Positions 55,639-64,000 of a stretch of 64,000 nt of DNA are shown piece after piece. This stretch comes from Actinostola sp. cb2023. Lineage: Eukaryota; Cnidaria; Anthozoa; Actiniaria; Actinostolidae. A program made the translations under genes and the position numbers. The notes below the pieces were generated by a model, which worked only from the letters and a program-made list of their open reading frames with translations, did not search any database and had not been told where the DNA came from. Every line of letters begins with the position of its first letter. Within the stretch, counting starts at the first letter, position 1. The stretch spans positions 62,001-126,000 of the forward strand of contig JAUJYZ010000016.1 in NCBI GenBank assembly GCA_033675265.1. Direction: 5' to 3'.

Positions 55639-56477
55639 CAGAGCATCTGGTAGAGTGCGGGAAAAAAATGAAAATAGTGCGGAAATGTTTGGAAATAGTG
55701 CGGAATAGTGCGGAAATTTAAATTAGCATATTTATAGAGTTTAATTTATTTGAAATACATATTTTTATTGTCAGTAATTCCTGTGTTGTCTTAAGAGTCT
55801 GCTGCTTGGCTGCACCGGACTTCTTAGCTACCTCCACGTTTCTTTTGTGAGATGAAGTCTCGCACAATACTGCACGAAGAACAAAACATCAATTCGTTAT
55901 CAGCATGAAATGTACCATTAGCAAGTCTACCTTTGGCATTGATTTGCAGGAAGATGTGCATTCTTTTTGTGCTTGTTGATGGCTCTTTTGCTACAAATTT
56001 ATCCATAGTTACATGCACAACTGGAAAAAAACACGGCTTCAAAAGGTGCCACACAAAAGTGAGGACATTTTTCCGCCAACAACATCCTGATTTGTATTGA
56101 TAACTGTGATTGGACAAGAATTGACAAAATTCTGCCAATCGTAAGCCTTCTTAGAATAAAAACTAGTCTCCAGGATCTTGCAACAATTGCAAAGAACGCC
56201 TTGTTGATTTTTGTTCAACGTTCGAGAAATACGTAAACTAAGGTGTTTAGATTCTCAAATTCGCCGTAAAAACAATGAAATCCGCTAAAAATGACAAATT
56301 AGGAAGGTAATTTTAGTTCAAAAGAATATTTCATGAATTCGATGATTTATTCTGGTCATTTTTTCGAAAATAGTGCGGAAAACGATGAATAGTGCGGAAA
56401 ACGATCAATAGTGCGATTCGGTGCGATTTTAGGTCAATAGTGCGAAATCGCACCCTCGCACTCTATCAGATGCTCTG
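55639..56477. mobile_element. hAT-like element, 839 bp, 6-bp flanking duplication
   Basis: The ends CAGAGCATCTGGTAGAGTGC and GCACTCTATCAGATGCTCTG are inverted with one mismatch. TATGTG flanks both sides (55633-55638 and 56478-56483). The subterminal regions repeat AATAGTGCGGAAA words. It interrupts the DIRS gag frame cleanly. hAT elements usually duplicate 8 bp; only 6 match here. Confidence 0.75.
55824..56138 (-). pseudogene. CGGBP1/hAT-type zinc-finger ORF fragment
   Basis: In the hAT-like insertion a minus-strand frame contains MDKFVAKEPSTSTKRMH, then GTFHADNELMFCSSCSIVRD. The pattern HxDNxLxFCSxC is like the N-terminal finger of hAT-derived CGGBP1-type proteins. The second His pair of the finger is lost where the text ends in ISQKKRGGS. 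The first ~40 residues have no match in mind. Confidence 0.55.
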
Positions 56478-57856
56478 TATGTGTAAATGGTTGGAGTCAA
56501 AATTCCAGGGATAATGGTAAATAGCCTGCATCCTACGAAATTCGTTATCGTAGCGCACCACCGACTTCCACTCATATTTGTTAGCTAGCTCCATTATCTT
56601 AATTGAATATGCTAGATAGTGCCGTGGATATCTGTGAGCGATCCTAATTTTCCTTCTAACAAAAGAGTATAAAAAATTCGCGTATTTCCTATCATCCACT
56701 GTTGCATTGTTATAGATTCTAATTTAGGCTTTTTGGGCCCGTATGTTACTGAAATGCGGGCCATGCCTTAACTTCCTAACGTTTCCTCTTGTTCTTGAGG
56801 AACAAGAGAATCTACAAAGTCTGGTATAAGATATATTTTCTCACCACATCCACGTGCTGGCTTGAGGAACATCTCCGAAATGGTTTGCTTGGGTGTGGAT
56901 CCATCGTGGAGAAGTTGGGCGATTGGGTGATTTGTGCTAGAACCTAGTTGCGGTGGCAACTGTCCTGCCTCTGCTTGGTCTGCGGCTCGTAGAAGCTCAT
57001 CCAGCGGAGTAGGGTTGAGGTTGTAGGGTTGAGGTTGTAAGGGTGAGGCTGTGTTTCTTCGACGTAATTCTTCGATGGTCGCCCTTTTTTCTTTTATCTG
57101 CTGAGCCATATCATGTTCCCTTGCTGCTTCATTTAATTCCAGCTCCTCCAGCTGAAGTGCCTCCAGGCTCTTCCTCATTTCTTCGAGTTTCGACTTCTTT
57201 TCTAGTTTTGTTCTTCTGGGAGAGCTTCTCTCTTCACCTTCACAGAAGGGGGAAGGAATGCCCCACACATGTTCCTCGATGGGTGTTTTGCAGCCCGGAC
57301 ACTTCTTGTTTCTTTTCCTTGATTTTGCTGAAGCCATTTTTGAATTGTTAAACGCTATATAAAGCTAATGCTGCTTAGTCGCTTGCTTCAAATGCTGAAC
57401 TGCTAATGCTGATAGTACATGTCAAGACATGTCATGTGTACAGCTTAGATGCTTATATATACATATTTACTAAACCACACATTCCTAGTGGTTTCCTAGT
57501 TATGTTATCTAGCCTATGTGTTACATTCTTTCTAACTATGTCACCAGGTGCTATTATCAAATATCCTGTTCCTGTCCCGTCCGCCTTCCAGATTTAGACT
57601 CATATTAACTTAGTCAATATCCACCTAAAGTTAATTTTTTTCAATTGTTTTTTTCACATACATACTACAAAGGTTACTTGGGTTTAGATTCAGGCTTGAT
57701 AATAGCTAAAAACAAAGAATTAGGATTATGCAAATTACATCGATATATCGATATATTAAATTTTACAGAATTTTTGCAAATCGCTGTACAGATAGATAAC
57801 AGGGAATGGAATAGGAATGAATAATTCATAACATGCAAAAATAAAGATAACTTTCA

Positions 57857-58046
57857 TTATTATATAGACAACCACTGGATGTGAGCAAGCGCGCACTCTG
57901 ATTGGCTACTCTACTTGTAGGCTATCAGCTCATATACCACGAGTAGAGAAAGTTGGAGATTTTCAACAATGGCAAACCGGTTTTGTCGAACTAAAAATAA
58001 AACAAATGTTATATTTCTCACAATCCAGTGGTTGTCTATATAATAA
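57857..58046. mobile_element. MITE with 24-bp TIRs
   Basis: TTATTATATAGACAACCACT (left) and AGTGGTTGTCTATATAATAA (right) are inverted. Pairing continues through GGAT / ATCC. The interior has GCGCGCACTCTGATTGGC. TTA/TAA at the very ends may be a PIF-type target site. Confidence 0.85.
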
Positions 58047-58201
58047 AACAATTATTCCACTCAAATCTCGTCGTACTTGGCTGATAGCCAACTCGGTTAG
58101 CACCTCGTTAGCTATGAAAAAGTTCAAAATCAAGATAAATCCAACTAAAAATGTTATGCTCTCAGATGTCACGTTGGTCATATATATCATATAAACTAAT
58201 A

Positions 58202-58442
58202 CAGTCATTCTCAAAAAGGTTGTCCAGGTGAATAGACTACAATACTACAATAAAATCACGTGATTCATTATGTTTTCAATGTTTGCGCATGGAACTGCGA
58301 GTTGATACCAGCGCCATTACATTCATTTCTCACAATTCTGTGTACTTTTGCATCTCAAATTGAAATTCCACGCGAGGAAATTGAATACATAATGAGTAGT
58401 ATTGTAGTCTTTTCATCTGGACAACCTTTTTGTGAATAACTG
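58202..58442. mobile_element. Tc1/mariner-type MITE with TA duplication
   Basis: The left end CAGTCATTCTCAAAAAGGTT plus GTCCAG and the right end CTGGACAACCTTTTTGTGAA plus TAACTG are inverted, flanked by TA. GACTACAATACTAC / GTAGTATTGTAGTC extends the arms. The outer CAGT(C)ATT-x-CAAAAA pattern resembles the TIR near 36303. Confidence 0.85.
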
Positions 58443-59469
58443 TATATCCCCTAGTACAACATACCTTGAATCAACGTATACCACAGAGGATTAAACCTGT
58501 TGTTAATTATTGATGATTTAATACCGAGTTTCTTTGCAATCTAAACCGTCCCAAACCATTCATTGGTCATATAATTTCAATTTACGATATTTCTGGTTCC
58601 CACGACCTTACCCACGACCCACGACTTCGAAACGGCACGACGCACGACTTGGTACCCACGACCATTAGTCAAACTCCTACTTGGCTAATAGTCTATCTGT
58701 TTCACGGGTTAAGTGCCATCACTCTATTGTGTTTAACCAATTGGTTTAACTTTAAATAAAGCATTAAAATTGGAGACAATAGTAGTCCTCATGAACATCG
58801 AGGAGCACAAGTCCTCAGGGCGAGAATGGTTCACAGAGTCCACTGTAATAAATTGCAAGGAATTATCATATACTCCGGCAGCAAAATTTATTGATTCTGA
58901 TTGATCAAAAACGGATGCATAAAAGGGTATAAAGACTGCAAATGTTGGTATAGATTGCCATGTGGGGATTGCCATGGCAACGATAAGGAAGCGCTAATTT
59001 TGAAAGAAAAATGGCTGGCAGCCGCTTTGCAGAAGTAATAATAATAATAATACTGTATTTATATAGCGTAAATTCCGTTAGAGGCCAAGTACGCTTCACA
59101 ATATAACAAACAAATGAGTCAGTAATTAATATATAATATTAATTTTCAAAATAAGCCTGTCTGAACTAAACCAAACTATCGTTGAGGAGCTTAAGAAAAT
59201 GAAAAATATAACATTTGGAGCCCGAAAATCTCGACAAAACTTTACAGAAATAAAGGTAAAAGGCTCTGGTAGTAGCCATTTGAGGCTCGATGCTGATTGG
59301 ACGAACTATAACGCATGCGCATTTATTGCGATCTTATATGATTTTGCATTTGAAAACATATATCAAGAACAATAAGAACAATGTTTTAACTATCGGTTTT
59401 ATCGATATGCGTTTACTCGTTTGGACGGGCCTTTAAACAATTACGCCTATTGTTATTATGGTTACTATT
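58443..59469. other. No gene; CCCACGAC repeats and a retroposon tail
   Basis: Short degenerate CCCACGAC / GGCACGACG words at 58598-58665. (AAT)n with TATTTATATAGCGTAAATTC and AAGTACGCTTCACAAT at 59037-59105 looks like a LINE/SINE end. Nothing else recognised. Confidence 0.4.
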
Positions 59470-61763
59470 CTACCTTTTGTGTACTTCAACTTTCTGTACA
59501 AACTGAACCACATCTTTCATGAAAAGCTCCGGCTGCTCCAAGGCAGCAAAGTGCCCTCCTTTTGGGAGAACGGAATAATGTACAATGTTGGTAAATATTG
59601 AAGAGACCCATGGCTTAGGGGGTATGACCATCTCTTGTGGAAATTCAGCCAATCCTGTAGGCACATCTATGGGCATTCTAATTCACAACAATAAATCATG
59701 TTAATGTTGCATTTGAAGAGAGCTAGTGTCAGTGGTGTTATAATTGTTATGTTTTATAACAGGAGGGAAATTTGCATGAGCATGCGCTTAACCGCTGGAC
59801 CATAAAAGCGTAATTTCGGAAGCACAAAAACCGATTATAGTAATAATAACGCAGTATTTTATTCTGTTGCTATTTTGATCATCAGAGTTCGACAAAAAGG
59901 CTTAATATAGTCAAATGTTAATTTAATTCTGGCTTTTCACTGCACACTGGCTATTCACAAAATTCGTATTTTGTTTGATATTGAACGGCACAGGAAGCCC
60001 AAGCTGGAATTTTGTGGATTATAACTTAATTTGTTTTTCTATAACTACTGTAACAACAGTCTTGAAACTGTCCTGGTGTCTTGTGGTATTTATTTACTAT
60101 ACCTGTACAAAGTTTCGTCGAATTTGAAAACAATTTAGATGTCTTCCCCGACCTTTCCATGAAGATATTTTTGTTGTTATCATGAAAAACTGTAATTTTA
60201 TCTCTTCTGGCGATTTTTTCCAACAATCTCAATAACATATACTGAAAGCATATGGTACATAGTTCTATGAAATGGTAAAAATTTTGTGGAGTTTTGGGCT
60301 GGATTTCAAGCTATATGCAAAAAATGTATATTTTTGAGTAATGATATTTATGCAAACTTTACACTTCAATAAAATGTTTACACTTTGACCGATCTCAGCA
60401 TAATATCTAAAAACATGACCTTGGATGGGAATATTACAAGAACATTGCAACACTGACAGAAGAGGCCCTACCATAAAACGAATACCATAATAAATGTGTT
60501 GACGATTAATTCACGTTCTACAAATTATGACGAAGATATTGTCGAAAATCTTCGACCGAGCGATTTTTCCCAGAGAAGTTACTGGAATTTTTCAAAACAG
60601 GAAACATGACTTTAATGAATTATGTTGTGGATATTGTGGAGATTTCGGCTCAATTTCGAGATAACTAACTTTAAAAATTGGGATAATTGAGTATTCCAGA
60701 CATCATACCCAAGCCTTTATCTTCGTTTATTTGAAGTTGATTTGGTGTTGATGAAAGCTAAAATATAATAATATACATTCAATATGTATAAGAATTGACT
60801 AAATGTGTTTACTTTCCCTTACTCTTCTTCGCGACTGAGCTTGCAACGTCGACAAACTGTTTACTCCATGTCAGCTGGCCGCCATGTTGTCCAAAATAGA
60901 GTATTTAGCACAGCAAAAATACAGGAATTTGATATCAAATAAAGGCATAATATTCTAATATTTCGATCAATGAAATAACTTTAAGGTACAAAGATAGCAT
61001 TAAGAATTCATTTCTGCGTGTTCAGTACATACAATTCTCGTAATACGTCCGCAAAAACTGTAAACATTGGAACCAAACAACTTGTGTCGAGTACATCTTG
61101 TATTCATCTGACTGTGGCGACGCATGCGCACACAAAAGTCCCTCCTGTTATGTTTTATTGCAATGAAGAAATTACAATGCTCATGCATGCGGATGTGATC
61201 AATGAACAAACTTTAGGGAATGAATCGCAAGACAATCAAATAATTATTTGTTTATTTTCTCCATTCTCACATTTTGACTGAATGTAATAGTTATATTCAT
61301 TCAATTATACATTTGTGATAGCCAAGTGTAACTCTATATACTGAGATTCACAGCAACTTTAGCATTTACTAATACCGATGTATTTTGGCTCTAAATTAGA
61401 CTTGTATAACCTTGACATCACTAAATATATACTGGCTACATAAGGTTGCAAGTAAATTGTGTTTGTCAAGTCAATAGCGTGCAGCCAGATTACTGTGAAT
61501 GCAAGTTTCTCACCTGTTAATATTCCAAGTATCACTGCTTAAAATGGCTTCTTTATAATACCTCATTGATGTTGCAATGGAGTTAGTGAGCCAGTAGATC
61601 ATGACATTGGTAAGGAGTTCATCCTTTGTAAAGTGTGAATCCAGACAGGCTGAAGATTCATTCACATTGCAACCAGTCCACACAAAGAACTTTTCCACAA
61701 TGTACGCTGCAAGACCACTTGGTGAGTTATTCAATCCAAGGCCAACAGAATCTGGTCTAGTAG
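59470..61763 (-). CDS. Microsomal epoxide hydrolase-like (EPHX1 family), last two exons
   Basis: Exon A (61763-61514) reads ATRPDSVGLGLNNSPSGLAA, YIVEKFFVWTG, then FTKDELLTNVMIYWLTNSI. It has a good acceptor (TTAATAG) and donor (ACAG/GTGAGA). Exon B (59677-59470, stop) reads DVPTGLAEFPQEM and VLPKGGHFAALEQPELF. They join in phase (AG + A). The order and spacing match the C-terminal third of EPHX1-type alpha/beta-hydrolases, where the His in GGHFA is the catalytic base. The family opens epoxides to diols, usually on the ER membrane. The nucleophile Asp and N-terminal membrane segment lie in exons not found up to the right window edge. The 1836-bp intron between them shows nothing but AT-rich sequence. 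Confidence 0.85.
59678..61513 (-). other. Intron of the EPHX1-like gene, no nested gene seen
   Basis: AT-rich; contains the dispersed word AGGAAGCCCAAG at 59993. Short frames on both strands near 61000-61280 overlap each other and have no domain. Confidence 0.5.
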
Positions 61764-61784
61764 CTATTAACAACATTTATTGAA

Positions 61785-62502
61785 TAAGCCACTTCACGCT
61801 TTCGTCCGCCATTTTGAATTGGGGCAAACGCGCGGAAATTTATAGAAAACTGGATCACTTTTACTTCCCATAACTCCTCTCAATTTTGTTGGGTTTTCAA
61901 AATGTAAACTTCAATAATCAGTAGCCATATATACCAGTTGCTGGACTGAAAATAAGACCAATGTAGGTGTTTCAACTACCTTTTACGAGACGATCTTTTT
62001 TTCACCATGGATCCATGTTTTCACGCGTCGAACGTTTTATTTTGAAAACAAAAATCATATTTTCTCGATTTGTAGCCTTCCAATAACCATCGTATCAAGG
62101 GTGGTAAATAACAAGAAAATATATTATTCTAAAAAGGTAAGTTTTGGAAATCAAACAAAATACTCCAGTTTGGCGTTGTTTAGAGATGACCGCTGTCCTT
62201 GACAAAAGACGGATTTGTACAGGCTTAGCCTCGATTCAGAAACCAGTCCGTGCAATTCAAAAATGTTTCTATTGTTTCATGCCAACATATTTTCGTGTTC
62301 TTGTTGATATTTGTGAATAATATTTACACTGACTCGAGGCTAACCCTGTACAAATGCTTCTGATGTCAATAAGTACAGCGGTTTTACAACGGGATCTGTG
62401 AACGCGAAAAGGGACTATTGAACGGAGTTATGGGAAGTCAGTGATTCAAATTTTCGCGCGTTTGCCCAATTCAAAATGGCGGACGAAAGCGTGTAGTGGT
62501 TT
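61785..62502. repeat. Foldback element upstream of the EPHX1-like exon
   Basis: The ends AATAAGCCACTTCACGCTTT and AAAGCGTGTAGTGGTTTATT pair, then CGTCCGCCATTTTGAATTGG against CCAATTCAAAATGGCGGACG. A second inner pair is GACCGCTGTCCTTGAC with GATTTGTACAGGCTTAGCCTCG / CGAGGCTAACCCTGTACAAA (62190-62235 and 62333-62385). Arms are unequal, so the left one carries an extra segment. Confidence 0.85.
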
Positions 62503-62845
62503 ATTAGATATGTACTATGCTGTGTATTTTAATAATTATTATAAATTTGAATAAAACAATATGACAGGCAAACGACTTCAGATTCCAAGTCAAGGTTGGC
62601 ATTGATAAAACACAGTAAGTGTATAAAACTAGACTGATTCCATAAGTCGCTGTTTTCGCTCCTTTACCCTGGTGGAAAACATCAATGCCAACTTTGATCT
62701 AGAATATTGTTCATATGGTTTTTTACAATAACTTACAAATTTCTCGCGCGCTGATTGGTTAATTTTCATCATCAATAAGAGGACAGACAGATAAAAACAA
62801 AATGGCGCGTACAAAGCTGAAGATCGATGGAGAAAAATTTCATCA
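62503..62845. other. Spacer, no supported gene
   Basis: AT-rich. ATCAATAAGAGGACAGACAG at 62771-62790 is shared with the arms of the palindrome at 63078-63260, so the segment from about 62745 to 63260 may be one element. Confidence 0.4.
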
Positions 62846-63040
62846 ATGGACGAATTTCCTTCGTTCCAAGTTGAATTTCTTGAGGAAATTTCAGATGAAA
62901 AACTATGCTTGTCTCTGGAGGAAGTTGAGTCCGAACAGAAACTAAATGATATATATAGCGTTCGCTTTGCGACACTAAATGACTACGAACTGCACGAAAT
63001 AGTCAAGAAATTCGTAAGAGAAATACAAGATAGTGTGTAA
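62846..63040 (+). CDS. Short acidic ORF, probably transposon-derived
   Basis: ATG at 62846 opens 64 codons (MDEFPSFQVEFLEEISDEKL, ending VKKFVREIQDSV). It is acidic and predicted helical. No domain could be named. An ATG in CAAAATGGCGCG lies 44 bp upstream in another frame. The ORF sits between copies of the AAGAGGACAGAC word that form the adjoining palindrome, which suggests it belongs to a mobile element. Confidence 0.3.
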   Translation: MDEFPSFQVEFLEEISDEKLCLSLEEVESEQKLNDIYSVRFATLNDYELHEIVKKFVREIQDSV

Positions 63041-63077
63041 ACATGTTTGAATAATTTTTGTTATTGTAAAAAAAAAT

Positions 63078-63260
63078 TTGACATCACTTTTTTATGCGTC
63101 TGTCCTCTTATTGACGATAAATTTCGTCATAACATTGTCAAAGTAGTATGCGGATCCACTCGGCTGTCGCCTCGTGGATCCACACTACTTTGACAATGTT
63201 ATGACGAAATTTATCGTCAATAAGAGGACAGACGCATAAAAAAGTGATGTCAAATATATA
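63078..63260. repeat. Near-perfect palindrome centred near 63167
   Basis: The arms TTTGACATCACTTTTTTATG and CATAAAAAAGTGATGTCAAA pair for about 85 bp (through CTACTTTGACAATG) around CGGATCCACTCGG / CGTGGATCC. Mismatches are very few, so the structure is young. Confidence 0.92.
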
Positions 63261-63310
63261 ACTGAATATAGCCGTTTTCAAAGTGACAGAAAGAGAGGAT
63301 ATTCTCACAA

Positions 63311-63368
63311 AGAGAAAAATTGACCCTGATGGGATTCGAACCCACGACCCTCGTATGGCAAGCCGTTT
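63311..63368 (-). repeat. 3' half of a tRNA-like sequence
   Basis: On the minus strand GGGTTCGAATCCC (T-arm/box B) lies within GTCGTGGGTTCGAATCCCAT, followed by CAGGGTCA. The matching 5' half (D-arm, anticodon) is not upstream; an ATTTAGTAGGATTAAATT-type sequence is there instead. It is probably a SINE or tRNA fragment, not a working tRNA. Confidence 0.6.
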
Positions 63369-63374
63369 GTAGCA

Positions 63375-63840
63375 AAATTTAATCCTACTAAATATTCCTT
63401 TAATCCAATCCTGCCAACAAGTGCTTCCATTCATTTAATCCAATCTTGTTGAAAACTACCATTTAATTCAATCGTGAGAATTTCGTTTAATGCAATCCTG
63501 GAATATATACATTTAATCCAATCAAGTTGATAACATTTAATCCAATATCTTGTGGAGGTTTCTTGGTGTTGCAGAACACCAGATGACGTTAGACAATGAA
63601 CACAAAGAACGAGAAGAATGAACTTGAACCAAAACAATACCCTGCATACAAAGAAACCTAACCAAGAATACAATGCAGACTGTAGCACCAAGAAACACCC
63701 AATCTTGTTGACAATTACCATTTAATTAATGTATTCCTGAGAATTTAATGCAATCCTAATATACCGTATATTTAATCCAATCCAGTTATTCGTTCAATCC
63801 AATCCTGACAAATTTTCATTTAATCCACGTACGGCCAAAT
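63375..63840. repeat. Iterated CATTTAATCCAATCCTG motif
   Basis: TTTAATCCAATC or close variants occur about eleven times at irregular 30-50-bp spacing (near 63380, 63406, 63437, 63464, 63488, 63512, 63537, 63719, 63772, 63796 and 63820), often followed by CTGTTGA or CTGACAA. A separate inverted-repeat insert (63562-63702) interrupts the series. Confidence 0.75.
63562..63702. mobile_element. Small TIR insert inside the TTTAATCCAATC array
   Basis: GGTTTCTTGGTGTTGCAGA (left) and CTGTAGCACCAAGAAAC (right) are inverted, with about 140 bp between the outer ends and no ORF. Confidence 0.55.
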
Positions 63841-63854
63841 ACGTTTAATATTCC

Positions 63855-63972
63855 TGGGGAGAGCCCGGTCAAGTCTCAGCCGAGCGATCAAGGGACTGGG
63901 CACTGTTTTTGGGATACCTGTGTCAGTAGTGTCAGTAAAATGCGGCTGTGCGAGGGTTCGATATCGAAAAAG
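63855..63972 (+). mobile_element. tRNA-like (SINE head) fragment
   Basis: CTCAGCCGAGCGATCAAGG resembles a serine/leucine tRNA box A, and GCGAGGGTTCGATATC resembles box B about 75 bp later, longer than in a normal tRNA. Read as a decayed SINE head or pseudo-tRNA. Confidence 0.4.
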
Positions 63973-64000
63973 ATTTGCCGGAGTTTTTTGCTTCAGTTCT

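Larger units (their letters stand above)
55390..57337 (-). pseudogene. DIRS-type gag-like gene, frameshifted and split by a hAT-like insertion
   Basis: It starts at 57337 (MASAKSRKRNKKCPGCKTPI, a C-x2-C knuckle) with a Glu/Lys-rich coiled coil (residues 45-95) and a Pro/Gln linker, and stops at 56768. After at least one frameshift, RKIRIAHRYPRHYLAYSIKI and EWKSVVRYDNEFRRMQ (56466-56699) match the gag core pattern. The gene resumes beyond the insertion at 55617 and ends with a CCCH-like zinc motif (CRNFNSPRGCVREACNFAH, then CGQPHAGHTH). A TATA-like CTTTATATAG lies 20-30 bp upstream of the ATG. Confidence 0.75.
54861..57786 (-). mobile_element. Tc1-type TIR element enclosing DIRS-like gag/RT fragments
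   Basis: The ends CAGCGATTTGCAAAAATTCT plus GTAAAA (left) and the exact reverse complement (right) are perfect 26-bp inverted repeats flanked by TA. The left subterminal ATATATCAATATATCGGGTG is shared with the repeats at 35817 and 36251. Inside, on the minus strand, lie degenerate gag (57337 to about 55390) and an RT start (55353-54964) of DIRS type. The RT stops about 100 bp from the left TIR. No tyrosine recombinase or Tc1 transposase is present, so the element looks like a non-autonomous TIR transposon that captured, or was invaded by, a retroelement. It has itself been hit by the hAT-like insertion at 55639-56477. Confidence 0.65.

Noticed and set aside
63311..63368. A functional tRNA gene on the minus strand
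   Set aside because: Only the T-arm half is present; no D-arm, anticodon arm or matching acceptor 5' strand is found.

Overview
The window is eukaryotic. It has introns with GT/AG borders, tRNA-derived SINE-like sequence, AATAAA signals and very dense DNA-transposon debris. It is AT-rich, and its few host-type genes are metazoan in character (HECT E3 ligase, microsomal-type epoxide hydrolase). The repeat repertoire (foldback MITEs, DIRS-type gag, HARBI1, piggyBac, L2/CR1-like LINE) suits a marine invertebrate, most likely a cnidarian. That placement is inference, not proof.

Host-type genes are few and well separated. (1) 4.75-7.07 kb, plus strand: the 3' exons of a gene ending in a complete HECT domain with its catalytic Cys. 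(2) 52.54-54.67 kb, plus strand: an apparently intact two-exon gene for a LigB / class III extradiol dioxygenase-like protein (317 aa) with a hydrophobic N-terminus. (3) 59.47-61.76 kb, minus strand: the last two exons of an EPHX1-like epoxide hydrolase whose 5' part lies to the right. Two single-exon candidates are weaker: 49.51 kb (plus) and 51.98-52.03 kb (minus, signal-peptide-like, with an upstream TATA box).

Everything else is mobile or repetitive DNA. 0-3.5 kb: a broken PIF/Harbinger transposase, with a SANT-like partial ORF read divergently, foldbacks and a pogo-like MITE. 7.4-14 kb: nested inverted repeats, a tRNA-derived SINE and a 109-bp tandem array. 14.7-17.6 kb: a piggyBac remnant and a deleted L2/CR1-like LINE. 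20.6-25.4 kb: a 4.8-kb element with about 630-bp terminal inverted repeats carrying an XPG/FEN1-like nuclease with a Cys-rich tail (Academ-like by inference). 26.9-28.4 kb: a tandem duplication joined to a second copy of a block also found at 17.9-18.8 kb. 29.7-31.3 kb: a satellite split by a MULE-type MITE with a perfect 9-bp target duplication. 34.3-37.9 kb: a composite Tc1/mariner-type element. 38-41.5 kb: a 3.4-kb imperfect palindrome with 38-bp satellite arrays in both arms. 41.7-43.9 kb: a hAT-type element and another foldback. 45.2-49.1 kb: a 4-kb minisatellite with a 33-bp unit that reads open in many frames. 54.9-57.8 kb: a Tc1-type TIR element that encloses DIRS-type gag/RT fragments, themselves split by a hAT-like insertion. 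The right end holds more MITEs, a foldback, tRNA-like fragments and an iterated short motif.

There is no operon-like organisation. The genes do not appear to form one pathway; the common theme is repeated nested transposition into introns and into older elements. All exon calls rest on reading frame, splice consensus and family motifs seen by eye, without transcripts or database searches.
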